A stretch of 64,000 nt of DNA from Candidatus Proximibacter danicus (GCA_016710885.1 JADJUC010000002.1:186001-250000); one strand, 5' to 3'; counted from the first letter of the stretch, positions 23,851 to 34,715 are shown. The notes: generated by a model from the sequence alone, not told the origin. Program-made: numbers and translations.

Positions 23851-25515
23851 TTAGTAAATGTCGTGCATGGTGTTGTAGACGTTGAACTTGCCGGTCGGCG
23901 TCACGAGACGCTTGTCCTTGATGACGGTCTTGACCTTGCGGGTCTTGTCATCAACCACAACGATCGCCGAGGCTTCGGTCTTGTTACCGGTCCAGACGGA
24001 GAACCAGATCTCGTCGCCCTTCTCGTTGTACTCACCGTGCACCACGCGCTGGATACCCTTGGTCTTGCCCAGATCGGCAGCAGCAGCCAGGTCGAGGATT
24101 TCCGGCTTGGCGTCGCCGCCGAGTTCGGAAATCTTGTACACCGTGACGGAACCAGCCAGCTTGGCATCCGGGTTCAGCGGAGCGTCAGCCCAGAGGTTCT
24201 CGGACTTCGGGTGCGTCTTGACGAACAGCGAGTTGGCGCCGTGGTTCTTCAACTCCTGAACAACCTTCCAAGCATTGTCCTTGTTGTTTTCCGGATCGGT
24301 ACCAATGATGCTGATCACGTCGGAACCCAAGTGCGAAGTTGCCCAGACCGGACCAAACTTCGGATGCTTGAAGTTGGCGCCACGACCCGGGTGCGGGATC
24401 TTGGCGGTATTGACCAGCGCCGCCAGCTTGCCTTCCTGGGTATCAACCACTGCCACCTTGTTGGAGGCGTTGGCAGCCACCAGGAAGTAACGCTTGGTCG
24501 AATCCCAGCCGCCGTCGTGCAGGAACTTGGCGGAGTTAACCGTGATTTCCTTCAGGTTGTTCAGGTCCGAGTAGTCAACCAGCTTGATCATGCCGGTTTC
24601 CTTGATGTTGATGACCCACTCAGGCTTGTGCTCGGAAGCGACGATCGAGGCAACGCGAGGTTCCGGATGGTAGTTGCCATCAACGGTGTTACCACGGGTC
24701 GACACGTTCTTCAGCGGCTCAAGCGTCAGGCCGTCGAGGATGGTGTACTGCGGCGGCCAGTAGGAACCGACCACGGCGTACTTGTCTTCGTAACCCTTGA
24801 ACTTGGAGGTCTCGATCGAACGGGCTTCGAAGCCAGCCTTCAGCGTAGCAACGGTCGTCGGCATTTCGGTCCACATGTCGATCAGGTCATAGCGGCCATC
24901 GCGGCCGATAACGTGAACGTAGCGACCGGAGGTCGACAGACGCGAGATATGAACAGCGTAGCCAGTCTTGATGACAGCCCAGATCTTCTTGGTGTCGCCG
25001 TCAATCAGCGCAACTTCACCCGAGTCACGCAGGGTGACGGAGAAGATGTTGTTCAGGTTGACGTTGTTCATCTGCTTGGTCGGACGCTTGTCGACCGGGA
25101 TCAGCAACTTCCAGCTGCCCTTGATGTCAGCAAGGCTCCACTCCGGGGGCGCTTCGGCCGGCATCTGGAGGTAGGTGGCCATGTTGGCGATTTCCTTCTT
25201 CGACAGGATGTCGTCGAAGTTGACCATGCCGCCTTCGGTACCGTAGGCAAGCACCTTCTCAAGACGAGCCTGGCCGAGCTTGGTGGTATTGGCCGGCTCG
25301 AGATTCTTGCCGGTTGCGCCCTTGCGCAGCATGCCGTGGCAGCCAGCGCAACGCTCGAAATAGACCTTGCCTGTAGCGGCCTTATCTTCTGCCGACAGCG
25401 TCGGAGCAGCAGGGGCTGCGGAAGCAGCTTGTTTCTTGGCCGGGGCAGCATATGCAGTAGCTACAGCCAGCGGCAGTGCAGCCAGCATCAGGGTGTTACG
25501 TACGAGTTTCTTCAT
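23851..25515 (-). CDS. nirS: NirS, cytochrome cd1 nitrite reductase
   Basis: The 554-residue protein has a signal peptide (LMLAALPLAVATAYA), a cytochrome c domain with CAGCH (56-60) and a d1-heme eight-blade propeller. Characteristic segments include DSGEVALIDGDTKKIWAVIK, GRYVHVIGRDGRYDLIDMW, YHPEPRVASIVASEHKPEWV, WDSTKRYFLVAANASNKVAV and HPGRGANFKHPKFGPVWATS. The latter two carry the active-site histidine regions. NirS reduces nitrite to NO in the periplasm and is the defining enzyme of the cluster. ATG 25515 follows AGGAGAGG. A FNR/DNR-type box lies between it and divergent nirE. Confidence 0.97.
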   Translation of the reverse strand: MKKLVRNTLMLAALPLAVATAYAAPAKKQAASAAPAAPTLSAEDKAATGKVYFERCAGCHGMLRKGATGKNLEPANTTKLGQARLEKVLAYGTEGGMVNFDDILSKKEIANMATYLQMPAEAPPEWSLADIKGSWKLLIPVDKRPTKQMNNVNLNNIFSVTLRDSGEVALIDGDTKKIWAVIKTGYAVHISRLSTSGRYVHVIGRDGRYDLIDMWTEMPTTVATLKAGFEARSIETSKFKGYEDKYAVVGSYWPPQYTILDGLTLEPLKNVSTRGNTVDGNYHPEPRVASIVASEHKPEWVINIKETGMIKLVDYSDLNNLKEITVNSAKFLHDGGWDSTKRYFLVAANASNKVAVVDTQEGKLAALVNTAKIPHPGRGANFKHPKFGPVWATSHLGSDVISIIGTDPENNKDNAWKVVQELKNHGANSLFVKTHPKSENLWADAPLNPDAKLAGSVTVYKISELGGDAKPEILDLAAAADLGKTKGIQRVVHGEYNEKGDEIWFSVWTGNKTEASAIVVVDDKTRKVKTVIKDKRLVTPTGKFNVYNTMHDIY

Positions 25516-25607
25516 ATTTCCTCTCCTCTTATTGAAAAGCGGCGCGCATTGTCACGATTGGACACCAACGCTGGTCGCTAATGTGCTCCACTTGGAAAAG
25601 CCAATCT

Positions 25608-25621
25608 TTGACCCAAATCAA
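25608..25621. promoter_or_regulatory. FNR/DNR-type anaerobox TTGACccaaATCAA between nirS and nirE
   Basis: The palindrome matches the TTGAT-N4-ATCAA consensus at 9 of 10 positions and sits 93 bases from the nirS ATG and 105 from the nirE ATG. For nirE a TAAAGT at 25644-25649 lies at the class II -10 spacing. nirS promoters of denitrifiers are typically controlled by DNR/NNR-type regulators at such sites. Confidence 0.78.
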
Positions 25622-25726
25622 CTATTTCCAGCAAGGTTATTACTAAAGTGCGATCACTGTTGAACAACCACACGACGGCCGTATATCCTTGCGCCTCGAA
25701 AGTACGGCACCGAGCCCAGAGCATAC

Positions 25727-26491
25727 ATGAACAAACCCCACACAAGCTGCAATCCCGGAACCGTCTACCTTGTTGGCAGCGGCCCCGGCGATCCTGAACT
25801 TCTGACGCTCAAGGCAGCGCGATTGGTCGGGGCTGCCGATGTCATCGTCTATGACCACCTGGGAGCGGAAGGCGTACTTGACCTCGCCCGGCCGGATGCG
25901 GAAAAAATCTACGCCGGCAAGGAAGCCTCGAACCACGCACTGCCCCAGGAAGAGATCAATGTCCTCCTGGTGCGCCTGGCCAAGCAGGGCAAGCGCGTTG
26001 TCCGCCTGAAGGGCGGCGATCCGTTCATCTTCGGCCGTGGGGGTGAGGAAATCGAGACGCTCGCCGAGAATGGCGTGCCGTTTGAAGTCGTTCCGGGCGT
26101 CACCGCCGCATCGGGTTGCGGTTCCTATGCCGGCATTCCGCTGACACACCGTGACCACGCACAGATCTGCGTTTTTGCCACCGGCCACCTCAAGGATGGC
26201 AGCGTCAATCTGGACTGGAAAGCCCTGGCGCGGCCAGGCCAGACGGTGGTTTTCTACATGGGTATCGGCGGCGTCAGCGAAATCTGCAGCCAGCTGATGA
26301 GCAACGGATTGCCCGCCAATCACCCGGCAGCGGTCATTCAGCACGGCACCTCGCGGCGCCAGCGCGTCCTCACCTCCGACCTGGGCAGCCTGCCAGAGGC
26401 CGTCGCAGCATCCGGAATAAAGCCGCCCGCACTGATTATCATCGGCACGGTCGTCAGCATGCAGAAACGTCTGGCCTGGTTCAAACCCTGA
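25727..26491 (+). CDS. nirE: NirE, uroporphyrinogen-III C-methyltransferase
   Basis: This 254-residue SAM-dependent methyltransferase has VYLVGSGPGDPELLTLKAAR, VRLKGGDPFIFGRGGEE, VPGVTAASGCGSYAGIPLTH and FYMGIGGVSEI, all SUMT (CobA) motifs. It makes precorrin-2, the first step to siroheme and heme d1. Divergence from nirS across a shared anaerobox points to the dedicated denitrification copy NirE rather than a CysG-type housekeeping enzyme. Its stop touches that of the menA-like gene on the other strand. Confidence 0.9.
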   Translation: MNKPHTSCNPGTVYLVGSGPGDPELLTLKAARLVGAADVIVYDHLGAEGVLDLARPDAEKIYAGKEASNHALPQEEINVLLVRLAKQGKRVVRLKGGDPFIFGRGGEEIETLAENGVPFEVVPGVTAASGCGSYAGIPLTHRDHAQICVFATGHLKDGSVNLDWKALARPGQTVVFYMGIGGVSEICSQLMSNGLPANHPAAVIQHGTSRRQRVLTSDLGSLPEAVAASGIKPPALIIIGTVVSMQKRLAWFKP

Positions 26492-27427
26492 TCAGGCCAG
26501 CAGCCCGATAGCAAGCAGCAGCGCAAAAACGGCCTGCAATCGGGCGGTTTCTCCCAGCAGGGCGTTGAATCCACGCCCCGCCGGCATGGCCCAGAAGCGG
26601 CGGGCAAGCTGCATGGCTGGCAAGGTCAGCACACTGGGCAGCAGCACCCACCAGCCGCGCCCAAGGGTCACTGCCAAGACAGGCAGCAGCACAAATGGCA
26701 GAAGCAATTCGATGCCATAAATCCGGTTCATTCCCAGCCTTCCGAGATAAACCGCCAGCGTGCGCTTGCCAGCGCGGGTATCAGTCGCCAGATCGCGGGT
26801 GTTGTTGACGCTGATCACTGCCGCAGCGAACGCCCCCAGCATGAGCGCCACCAGAAAGGCTGGCAGCGACAAGGAAAAGGATTGCAGGTAATAGCTGCCA
26901 CCGACCGCAGCGAGACCGAAGAACAGCATTACGAACAGCTCACCGAGTGGTGTGTAGGCAATTGGCCGCGGGCCCGCGGTATATGCCCAGCCCGCCAGCA
27001 ACGACGCCAGACCGATACCAACGATCGGCCAGCCGCCACGCATTACCAGAAAAATACCGAGAACGAAGGCCAGCGCAAACGACAGCCAGGCAGCACGACG
27101 CACGGCATGTGCCGGCAGCCAGCCCATGGCCGTCACCCGAGGTGGGCCGAGACGATCCGGCGTATCCGCGCCGCGCTCGAAATCGGAAACATCGTTGTGC
27201 AGATTGGTGCCGATCTGGATCAGCATGGCTGCCAAAAACGCGACGATCGCCGGCCAAAGCTGGACAAAGCCGAGTTCGGCATAAGCCACTGCCGAACCGG
27301 CGAGTACGGGGGCCATCGAGACAGAAAGGGTTTTCGGGCGTAGCGCCTGCCACCACGCCGCGTGCGCGGAAGGCCTGCCAAAGCGGCTTTCCACCAGCTT
27401 TTCAGCCGGATCTGGCGAGGAGTGCAT
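26492..27427 (-). CDS. menA: 1,4-dihydroxy-2-naphthoate prenyltransferase-like (MenA/UbiA family)
   Basis: The 311-residue polytopic protein has the prenyltransferase Asp motif NLHNDVSDFERGADTPDR and the second motif SVNNTRDLATDTRAGKRTLA, which bind the Mg-prenyl diphosphate. About nine helices are visible. The wording of both motifs is that of MenA rather than UbiA. It would prenylate DHNA in menaquinone synthesis. ATG 27427 follows the tRNA gene; a longer upstream frame would run through the tRNA and was rejected. Menaquinone is not universal in betaproteobacteria, so the exact substrate should be held with caution. Confidence 0.8.
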   Translation of the reverse strand: MHSSPDPAEKLVESRFGRPSAHAAWWQALRPKTLSVSMAPVLAGSAVAYAELGFVQLWPAIVAFLAAMLIQIGTNLHNDVSDFERGADTPDRLGPPRVTAMGWLPAHAVRRAAWLSFALAFVLGIFLVMRGGWPIVGIGLASLLAGWAYTAGPRPIAYTPLGELFVMLFFGLAAVGGSYYLQSFSLSLPAFLVALMLGAFAAAVISVNNTRDLATDTRAGKRTLAVYLGRLGMNRIYGIELLLPFVLLPVLAVTLGRGWWVLLPSVLTLPAMQLARRFWAMPAGRGFNALLGETARLQAVFALLLAIGLLA

Positions 27428-27456
27428 GGTATACTCGTGCGCGTTTTTTCGCTGCT

Positions 27457-27541
27457 TGGTGCCGAGAGAGGGACTCGAACCCTCACGCCTTTCGGCGGCG
27501 GATTTTGAATCCGCTGCGTCTACCGATTCCGCCATCTCGGC
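27457..27541 (-). tRNA. tRNA-Leu (anticodon CAA)
   Basis: The reverse strand reads GCCGAGATGGCGGAATCGG at the 5' end. Anticodon stem-loop GCGGA-TTCAAAA-TCCGC gives anticodon CAA, and a long class II variable arm (CGCCGAAAGGCGT) follows. The T arm is GAGGGTTCGAGTCCCTC and the acceptor end TCTCGGC pairs with GCCGAGA. Discriminator A and an encoded CCA follow. All features fit tRNA-Leu(CAA). Confidence 0.96.
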
Positions 27542-27643
27542 CTGAGGTTTGCATGATGCAAACCGGAGGAGCGCGGATTATCCCCGATTCACGCGCTCCG
27601 GACAAGCCAACCCTGCGTCACTTTTATAGCCGCCCCTGCCTTC

Positions 27644-28678
27644 ATGCTGACTGTCGACGACTTTGATTTCGACCTCCCCGCTGCGCTGATCGCCCAGCAC
27701 CCGGCGCCTTCACGCACGGCCAGCCGGTTGCTGCACGTCAGCGGGCCAGCACTCGTCGATCTGCGCTTCACCGACTTGCCCAGCTTGCTGGCGCCGGGCG
27801 ACCTGCTGGTTTTCAACGACACCAAGGTCATCCGGGCACGACTCTTTGGCCAGAAAGACAGTGGCGGCCAGGTCGAGGTGCTGATCGAGCGCATCGTCGA
27901 TGCCCGTCACGCGCTGGCACAGGTGCGCGCCAGCAAGTCGCCGAAACCGGGAACGAAGTTGCGCCTGGCCGACGCCTTCGAGGTCACGGTCACCGGGCGG
28001 GCGGGAGCGGCCCAGGAGTTTTTTGCGCTGGAACTGCCGGAAGGCGGCGATTTCTGGCAACTGACCGAAGCACACGGCCGCCTGCCGCTGCCGCCCTACA
28101 TCACGCATGCAGCCGGCAGCGACGACGAGTCGCGCTACCAGACGGTGTTCGCCCGTGAACCGGGCGCCGTGGCCGCACCGACCGCCGGGCTGCATTTCGA
28201 CGAAGCGATGCTGGCCGAGTTACGGGCACAGGGTATCGAACAGGCCTGGCTGACGCTGCATGTCGGCGCCGGCACCTTCCAGCCGGTGCGGGTCACCGAG
28301 CTTTCCGAACACCGCATGCATTCCGAGCGTTTCGAAATTCCGCAGGCCACGGTCGATGCGATTGCCGCCACCCGTGCTCGCGGCGGCCGCGTCATCGCCG
28401 TCGGCACCACCTCGCTGCGCGCCCTGGAAGCGGCTGCGCAATCGGGCGAATTGCAGGCCGGCGCGGCGGAAACGACGATCTTCATCACGCCGGGCTATCG
28501 CTTCAAGGTGGTCGACCGGCTGATCACCAATTTTCACCTGCCTAAATCGACGCTGTTGATGCTGGTCTCGGCTTTCGCCGGCTTCGACACCATCAGTGCC
28601 GCCTACACCCACGCCATCGCCGAACGTTACCGCTTCTTCAGCTATGGCGACGCCATGCTTCTGGAAAAGCATGAATGA
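27644..28678 (+). CDS. queA: S-adenosylmethionine:tRNA ribosyltransferase-isomerase
   Basis: The 344-residue protein begins [20 protein letters not shown] and contains [70 protein letters not shown] and [18 protein letters not shown], the full QueA pattern. It transfers and isomerises the ribosyl moiety of SAM onto preQ1 in tRNA, giving epoxyqueuosine. It is followed by tgt, the enzyme of the previous step, with a cloverleaf repeat in the 147-base gap between them. Confidence 0.96.
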   Translation: MLTVDDFDFDLPAALIAQHPAPSRTASRLLHVSGPALVDLRFTDLPSLLAPGDLLVFNDTKVIRARLFGQKDSGGQVEVLIERIVDARHALAQVRASKSPKPGTKLRLADAFEVTVTGRAGAAQEFFALELPEGGDFWQLTEAHGRLPLPPYITHAAGSDDESRYQTVFAREPGAVAAPTAGLHFDEAMLAELRAQGIEQAWLTLHVGAGTFQPVRVTELSEHRMHSERFEIPQATVDAIAATRARGGRVIAVGTTSLRALEAAAQSGELQAGAAETTIFITPGYRFKVVDRLITNFHLPKSTLLMLVSAFAGFDTISAAYTHAIAERYRFFSYGDAMLLEKHE

Positions 28679-28706
28679 TTCTGAAATACCAGCGCGCCGC
28701 TCATGG

Positions 28707-29937
<1,231 letters not shown>

Positions 29938-29938
29938 A

Positions 29939-30529
29939 TCAGGGGAGTTGCGAGAGGTAATCGGCGACGGCCTTGGCTTCCATTTCGGTCAGGCGCGAGG
30001 CAACGAGGTGCATGACCGCATTGTCGTTGGTCCGCGTGCGCTGGTTGAATTCCTTCAATTGCATCAGCAGGTAACGCGAATTTTGCCCGGCCAGACGCGG
30101 CAGGGTTGTCGTGCCGTGTGCATCCGCCCCGTGACAGTCGGCGCAGGCCGGCACACCTGACCAGTTATTGCCCTTGCGGTAGATGTAACGGCCAACGGCC
30201 AGCAAGTCCTCGTCCGCAATACGATGCTGTTTCGCCGGCCGCTCGCCGAACCAGGCCGCCAGGGCAGTGATTTCATCATTGGGCAGGCCCGCGACCTGCG
30301 GCCCCATCGTCTCGCTCTTGCGCCGCCCGGCCTTGAAATCCTGCAACTGTTTGGCCAGATACTCCCGGTTCTGCCCGGCCAGTGAAGGAAAGATTGGCGA
30401 AGCGGCCTGACCCTGCGGCCCATGGCAGGTCGCACACTGCGTATTCACGCGTTCCTCGACACCCATTGCCGCAGCCCCTGCACTCATCAGCGAAAGCGTG
30501 GCGGCCAGCACCAAATCACGGTATGTCAT
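29939..30529 (-). CDS. Diheme cytochrome c4-type protein
   Basis: The 196-residue secreted protein has a signal peptide ending SAGAAA and two class I heme motifs, CATCH (32-36) and CADCH (129-133). The two similar halves share PSLAGQNREYLAKQL and PRLAGQNSRYLLMQL. This repeat structure is typical of cytochrome c4/c553-type electron carriers to terminal oxidases or reductases. ATG 30529 follows AGGAG. It converges with tgt, one base apart. Confidence 0.88.
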   Translation of the reverse strand: MTYRDLVLAATLSLMSAGAAAMGVEERVNTQCATCHGPQGQAASPIFPSLAGQNREYLAKQLQDFKAGRRKSETMGPQVAGLPNDEITALAAWFGERPAKQHRIADEDLLAVGRYIYRKGNNWSGVPACADCHGADAHGTTTLPRLAGQNSRYLLMQLKEFNQRTRTNDNAVMHLVASRLTEMEAKAVADYLSQLP

Positions 30530-30690
30530 CTCGATCTCCTGTTCATTGGCAACGCGTGCCAGACTGAATATTAGCAAAAGCCAATTCTCCAGCCGCCGGT
30601 TGAGAAAACGCAGCAGGCCAAAGCGCCGGAACAGCTACAGGCAAGTGATACAATGCCCGACTTTTGCCACTACTCTAATGGAGACAACCC

Positions 30691-31017
30691 GTGCTGATTA
30701 GCTCTGCCTACGCACAAGCTGCCGGTGCTGCCGATCCTGGCGGCAGCATGATGCAATTCCTGCCCATCATCCTGATGTTCGTCGTGTTGTGGTTCCTGAT
30801 GATCCGCCCGCAGCAAAAGCGTGCCAAGGAACATAAGGCCATGCTTGACGCCCTGGCCAAGGGTGACGAAATCGTGACCGGCGGCGGCATCGCCGGCCGC
30901 GTCGTCAAGGTCGGCGAGAACTTCGTTGCCGTTGAGCTCGCCGATGGCGTTGAAGTACAGGTTCAGAAGCCGGCGATCACGCTGGTTCTGCCGAAGGGCA
31001 CCCTGAAGGCGCTCTAA
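30691..31017 (+). CDS. yajC: YajC, Sec translocase accessory subunit
   Basis: From the GTG at 30691 (GGAG upstream) the 108-residue protein has one transmembrane helix (FLPIILMFVVLWFLMIRPQQ). YajC-type MIRPQQKRAKEHKAM and the small domain GDEIVTGGGIAGRVVKVGEN follow. It precedes secD and secF, the usual order yajC-secD-secF. An in-frame ATG that would keep the whole helix is not available upstream. Confidence 0.93.
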   Translation: MLISSAYAQAAGAADPGGSMMQFLPIILMFVVLWFLMIRPQQKRAKEHKAMLDALAKGDEIVTGGGIAGRVVKVGENFVAVELADGVEVQVQKPAITLVLPKGTLKAL

Positions 31018-31093
31018 CCCGGGAAAACAGGGGCCGAAGACGTGGAGAAAAGTCCGCGCCGGCCCCCTCCCAACCTCTTGTTTCAAGACAGGC

Positions 31094-32962
31094 ATGAACA
31101 GATATCCGCTCTGGAAATACATCATCGTTGCATTGGCACTGGTGATCGGCTTCATCTACACCCTGCCGAACTTTTTCGGTGAGTCGCCTGCCGTTCAGGT
31201 ATCGAGCGTCAAGGCCACGATCAAGGTCGACGCCCGTACGCTGGAGCGCGCCGAATCGACGCTGAAGGCTGCAGCCATCGTACACAACGGAATGTTCCTC
31301 GACGCCACGGGCATCAAAGTCCGCCTTGCGAACACCGACCAGCAACTGAAGGCCAAGGACGTACTGGAAAAACAGTTCAACCCCGACCTTCAGGACCCGC
31401 AGTACGTCGTTGCGCTGAACCTGCTTTCGGCCTCGCCGACCTGGTTGACCCGCATGAATGCGCTGCCGATGTACCTCGGCCTCGACCTGCGCGGTGGCGT
31501 ACATTTTCTGCTGCAGGTGGACATGAAGGGCGCCACGACCAAGCGCCTTGACGCCACCGCCGCCGACCTGCGCTCCCTGTTCCGCGACAAGACCATCCGC
31601 CATGCCGGCATCAGCCGCGACGGCGACCGCATCACCATTCGTTTCCGCGAAGCCGAAACACGCGACAAGGGCCGCAATACCCTGGCCGACAACCAGCCCG
31701 ATCTGCAACTCGCCGAGCAGGGAGACGGCAGCGACCTGCGTCTGGTCGCCACGCTGAAGCCGGAAGCGATGAATCGCATCCAGGAATTCGCGCTCAAGCA
31801 GAACATCACCACGCTGCACAACCGCATCAACGAGCTTGGCGTGGCCGAGCCGGTGATCCAGCAGCAGGGCGCCGACCGCATCGTCGTTCAGTTGCCGGGA
31901 GTCCAGGACACGGCCAAGGCCAAGGACATTCTCGGCCGTACCGCCACGCTTGAAGTCCGCATGGTGGACGACACCCCAGGAGCGCTGGAAGCCGCTCAGG
32001 CCGGCCAGGTTCCGTTCGGTACCGAGCTTTATGTCGAACGGGGTGGCGCTCCACTACTGGTTAAAAAGCAGGTTGTGCTCACCGGTGACCGTCTGACCGA
32101 TGCGCAGCCCGGGTTCGATACGCAGACGCAGGAGCCCGCTGTTCACCTTTCGCTGGATTCGGCTGGCTCACGCATCTTCAAGGACATCACCCGCGAAAAC
32201 GTCGGCAAGCGCATGGCCATCCTGCTCATCGAAAAGGGCAAGGGCGAGGTCGTCACGGCGCCGGTCATCCGCGCCGAAATCGGCGGCGGCCGCGTGCAGA
32301 TTTCCGGCCGCATGACCACCACCGAAGCCAACGATACCGCGCTGCTACTGCGTGCTGGCTCGCTGGCAGCACCGATGGAAATCATCGAGGAACGCACCAT
32401 CGGGCCATCGCTCGGCGCCGAGAACATCAAGAAGGGTTTTGATTCGACGCTCTGGGGCTTTGCCGCCATCGCCGTCTTCATGATCGCCTACTACATGCTG
32501 TTCGGTCTGATCTCGGTCATCGCGCTGGCGTCCAACCTGCTCTTCCTGGTGGCCCTGCTGTCGATGCTGCAGGCAACGCTGACCCTGCCCGGTATCGCCG
32601 CCATCGCGCTGACACTGGGTATGGCCATCGACGCCAACGTGCTGATCAACGAGCGTATCCGCGAAGAACTGAGAAATGGCGCGACGCCACAGGCGGCCAT
32701 CACTGCCGGCTACGAGCGCGCCTTCGATACCATTCTCGACTCCAACGTGACGACGATGATTGCCGGCCTGGCCCTGCTCATCTTCGGCTCCGGCCCGGTG
32801 CGCGGCTTTGCCGTAGTGCATTGCCTGGGCATCCTGACTTCGATCTTCTCCGCAGTGGTGGTGTCGCGCGCCATGGTCAATCTCATCTACGGTCGCCGCA
32901 AGAAGCTGCCCTCGCTGGCCATCGGCCAGGTCTGGAAGCCCGCCGCACAGGCAGGCAAATAA
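31094..32962 (+). CDS. secD: SecD, protein translocase subunit
   Basis: The 622-residue protein contains the first helix (YIIVALALVIGFIYTLPNFF), the D1 motif LGLDLRGGVHFLLQVD, a periplasmic domain and the C-terminal RND-like membrane domain. That domain carries IEERTIGPSLGAENI, GIAAIALTLGMAIDANVLIN and RIREELRNG. It couples proton-motive force to late steps of protein export with SecF and YajC. It is complete and uninterrupted. Confidence 0.96.
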   Translation: MNRYPLWKYIIVALALVIGFIYTLPNFFGESPAVQVSSVKATIKVDARTLERAESTLKAAAIVHNGMFLDATGIKVRLANTDQQLKAKDVLEKQFNPDLQDPQYVVALNLLSASPTWLTRMNALPMYLGLDLRGGVHFLLQVDMKGATTKRLDATAADLRSLFRDKTIRHAGISRDGDRITIRFREAETRDKGRNTLADNQPDLQLAEQGDGSDLRLVATLKPEAMNRIQEFALKQNITTLHNRINELGVAEPVIQQQGADRIVVQLPGVQDTAKAKDILGRTATLEVRMVDDTPGALEAAQAGQVPFGTELYVERGGAPLLVKKQVVLTGDRLTDAQPGFDTQTQEPAVHLSLDSAGSRIFKDITRENVGKRMAILLIEKGKGEVVTAPVIRAEIGGGRVQISGRMTTTEANDTALLLRAGSLAAPMEIIEERTIGPSLGAENIKKGFDSTLWGFAAIAVFMIAYYMLFGLISVIALASNLLFLVALLSMLQATLTLPGIAAIALTLGMAIDANVLINERIREELRNGATPQAAITAGYERAFDTILDSNVTTMIAGLALLIFGSGPVRGFAVVHCLGILTSIFSAVVVSRAMVNLIYGRRKKLPSLAIGQVWKPAAQAGK

Positions 32963-32984
32963 GGGCATATCAAGGAAAAGCATC

Positions 32985-33930
32985 ATGGAATTCTTCCGCA
33001 TCAGAAAAGATATCCCCTTCATGCGCCATGCGCTGGTGTTCAACGTCATTTCGTTGATCACCTTCCTCGCGGCCGTATTTTTCCTCTCCACGCGCGGCTT
33101 GCATCTATCCGTCGAATTCACCGGCGGCACCGTCGTCGAAGTCAGCTACCAGCAGGCCGCCGACCTCGAGAAGATTCGTGGCGCATTGGGCAAGGCCGGC
33201 CACAGCGACTTTGCCGTGCAGAATTTCGGCTCCTCGCGTGACGTGATGATTCGCCTGCCGCTGAAGACAGAACAGAACGCTGCACGCGTCGGCGAGTCGG
33301 TCATGGCTGCGCTGAACGACGACGCCCCGGGCGCCACGCTCTCGCGCGTCGAGTTCGTCGGCCCGCAGGTCGGCAAGGAACTGGCTGAAAACGGTGCGAT
33401 GGCGCTGTTGCTGGTGGTCATCGGCATCATGCTCTATCTGGCCATGCGCTTCGAGTGGCGCTTCTCGGTATCGGCAATCATTGCCAACCTGCACGACGTG
33501 ATCATCATCCTTGGCTTCTTCGCCTTCTTCCAGTGGGAATTCTCGCTTTCCGTGCTGGCCGCGACGCTCGCCGTTCTCGGCTATTCGGTGGAACGAATCG
33601 GTCGTCGTCTTCGATCGCGTCCGGGAAACCTTCAGAAAGGTGCGCGGGCTGACCACGCCGCAGGTCCTCGACCACGCCATTACCAGCACCATTTCGCGCA
33701 CGATCATCACCCATGGATCAACGCAGATCATGGTGCTGTCGATGCTCATCTTTGGCGGCGAAACGCTCTACTATTTTTCGCTGGCGCTGACCATCGGCAT
33801 CTGCTTCGGCATCTACTCCTCGGTGCTGGTCGCCGCGCCGCTGGTAATGTGGCTCGGAGTTTCGCGCGAACAGTTTGTCAAACCGAAGAAACAGGTCGAA
33901 GGGGCCAACGACGACGGGGCCGTCGTCTGA
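32985..33930 (+). CDS. secF: SecF, protein translocase subunit (one frameshift)
   Basis: The N-terminal part has LSVEFTGGTVVEVSYQQ, VGPQVGKELAENGAM, MLYLAMRFEWRFSVSAII and NLHDVIIILGFFAFF. After LAVLGYSV the frame breaks. Bases 33587-33595 read gtggaacga where gtgaacga is expected (one extra G). The next frame continues NESVVVFDRVRETFRK, RTIITHGSTQIMVLSMLIFG and FGIYSSVLVAAPLV to 33930. Removing the extra base gives 314 residues, the usual SecF length. SecF is important for growth, so a sequencing error is the likeliest cause. The frame that ignores the shift stays open by chance to 33938. Confidence 0.92.
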
Positions 33931-33970
33931 GTGCCTGAAATTTTGGTGACAAGCCCGATGCTTGTCGAAG

Positions 33971-34009
33971 AAAGGCGGCGGCGGGCACATTCCCACCCTC
34001 GCCTTTTTG
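33971..34009 (+). terminator. Possible terminator after secF
   Basis: AAAGGCG (33971-33977) pairs with CGCCTTT (34000-34006), with an inner GGG/CCC pairing, and is followed by a T-rich tract. It lies 40 bases after the secF stop and just before the ribosome site of the next gene. Confidence 0.5.
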
Positions 34010-34025
34010 CTTTTGGAGATACCGC

Positions 34026-34715
34026 ATGAGCCTGCAGAAAATTCGCATCTGGGATCTGCCAACCCGGGTTTTCCATTGGTCTCTGGTTGTTCTCGTTGTT
34101 GCCCTGATCGTTTCCGGAAAGATCGGCGGCAACTTCATGGACTGGCATGGAAAATTCGGCCTGGCTGTTGTTGGCCTCCTCTGTTTCCGCCTCGTCTGGG
34201 GCGTACTCGGTTCGACCTATGCCCGCTTCGCAAGCTTCTTTCCCACTCCGGCCAGACTGCGCGCCTACCTGCGCGGTGAATGGAAAGAACCGGGGCACAA
34301 CCCGCTCGGCGCACTCTCGGTATTCGCACTCCTCGGTCTGCTTGGCCTTCAGGTCGCGACGGGGCTCGCCAGCAACGATGACATTGCCTTTCGCGGACCA
34401 CTCTTTGAACTCGCGGGCAAGGCACTTTCGGACCGCCTCACCGGCATTCACAAGCTGTCGATCAACGTTCTGTTCGCACTGATCGTGCTGCACATTGCCG
34501 CCATTCTTTTCTACGTCCACGTCCGCAAGGACAATCTGTTCAAGCCGATGATCACCGGCTGGAAACAGCTTCCACAAGCTCGCCCAGCCAGTGGGGGCGG
34601 CATCACCGCATTCGTCATCGCTCTGACCCTCGCAGCAGCGGCCGTCCATGGCGCCTCCGGCGCCTGGCTGCCACCACCGCCTCCCCCGGCCACCATACAG
34701 ACCCCGGCCTGGTAA
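34026..34715 (+). CDS. Cytochrome b561-type membrane protein
   Basis: This 229-residue four-helix protein starts with IRIWDLPTRVFHWSLVVLVV. HWHGKFGLA-like DWHGKFGLAVVGLLCFRLVW, the RL..IHKLSINVLFALIVLHIAA segment and a Pro-rich C-terminus (PPPPPPATIQ) follow. The paired His residues in helices 1-2 and 4 would ligate two b hemes, as in the bacterial cytochrome b561/hydrogenase b-subunit family. Such proteins accept electrons from membrane quinol and pass them to periplasmic c-type cytochromes. GGAG is 9 bases upstream of ATG 34026. No c-type partner gene adjoins it. Confidence 0.85.
   Translation: MSLQKIRIWDLPTRVFHWSLVVLVVALIVSGKIGGNFMDWHGKFGLAVVGLLCFRLVWGVLGSTYARFASFFPTPARLRAYLRGEWKEPGHNPLGALSVFALLGLLGLQVATGLASNDDIAFRGPLFELAGKALSDRLTGIHKLSINVLFALIVLHIAAILFYVHVRKDNLFKPMITGWKQLPQARPASGGGITAFVIALTLAAAAVHGASGAWLPPPPPPATIQTPAW

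Noticed and set aside
27428..27535. N-terminal extension of the menA-like gene
   Set aside because: The extended frame translates through tRNA-Leu; the ATG at 27427 gives the family N-terminus.
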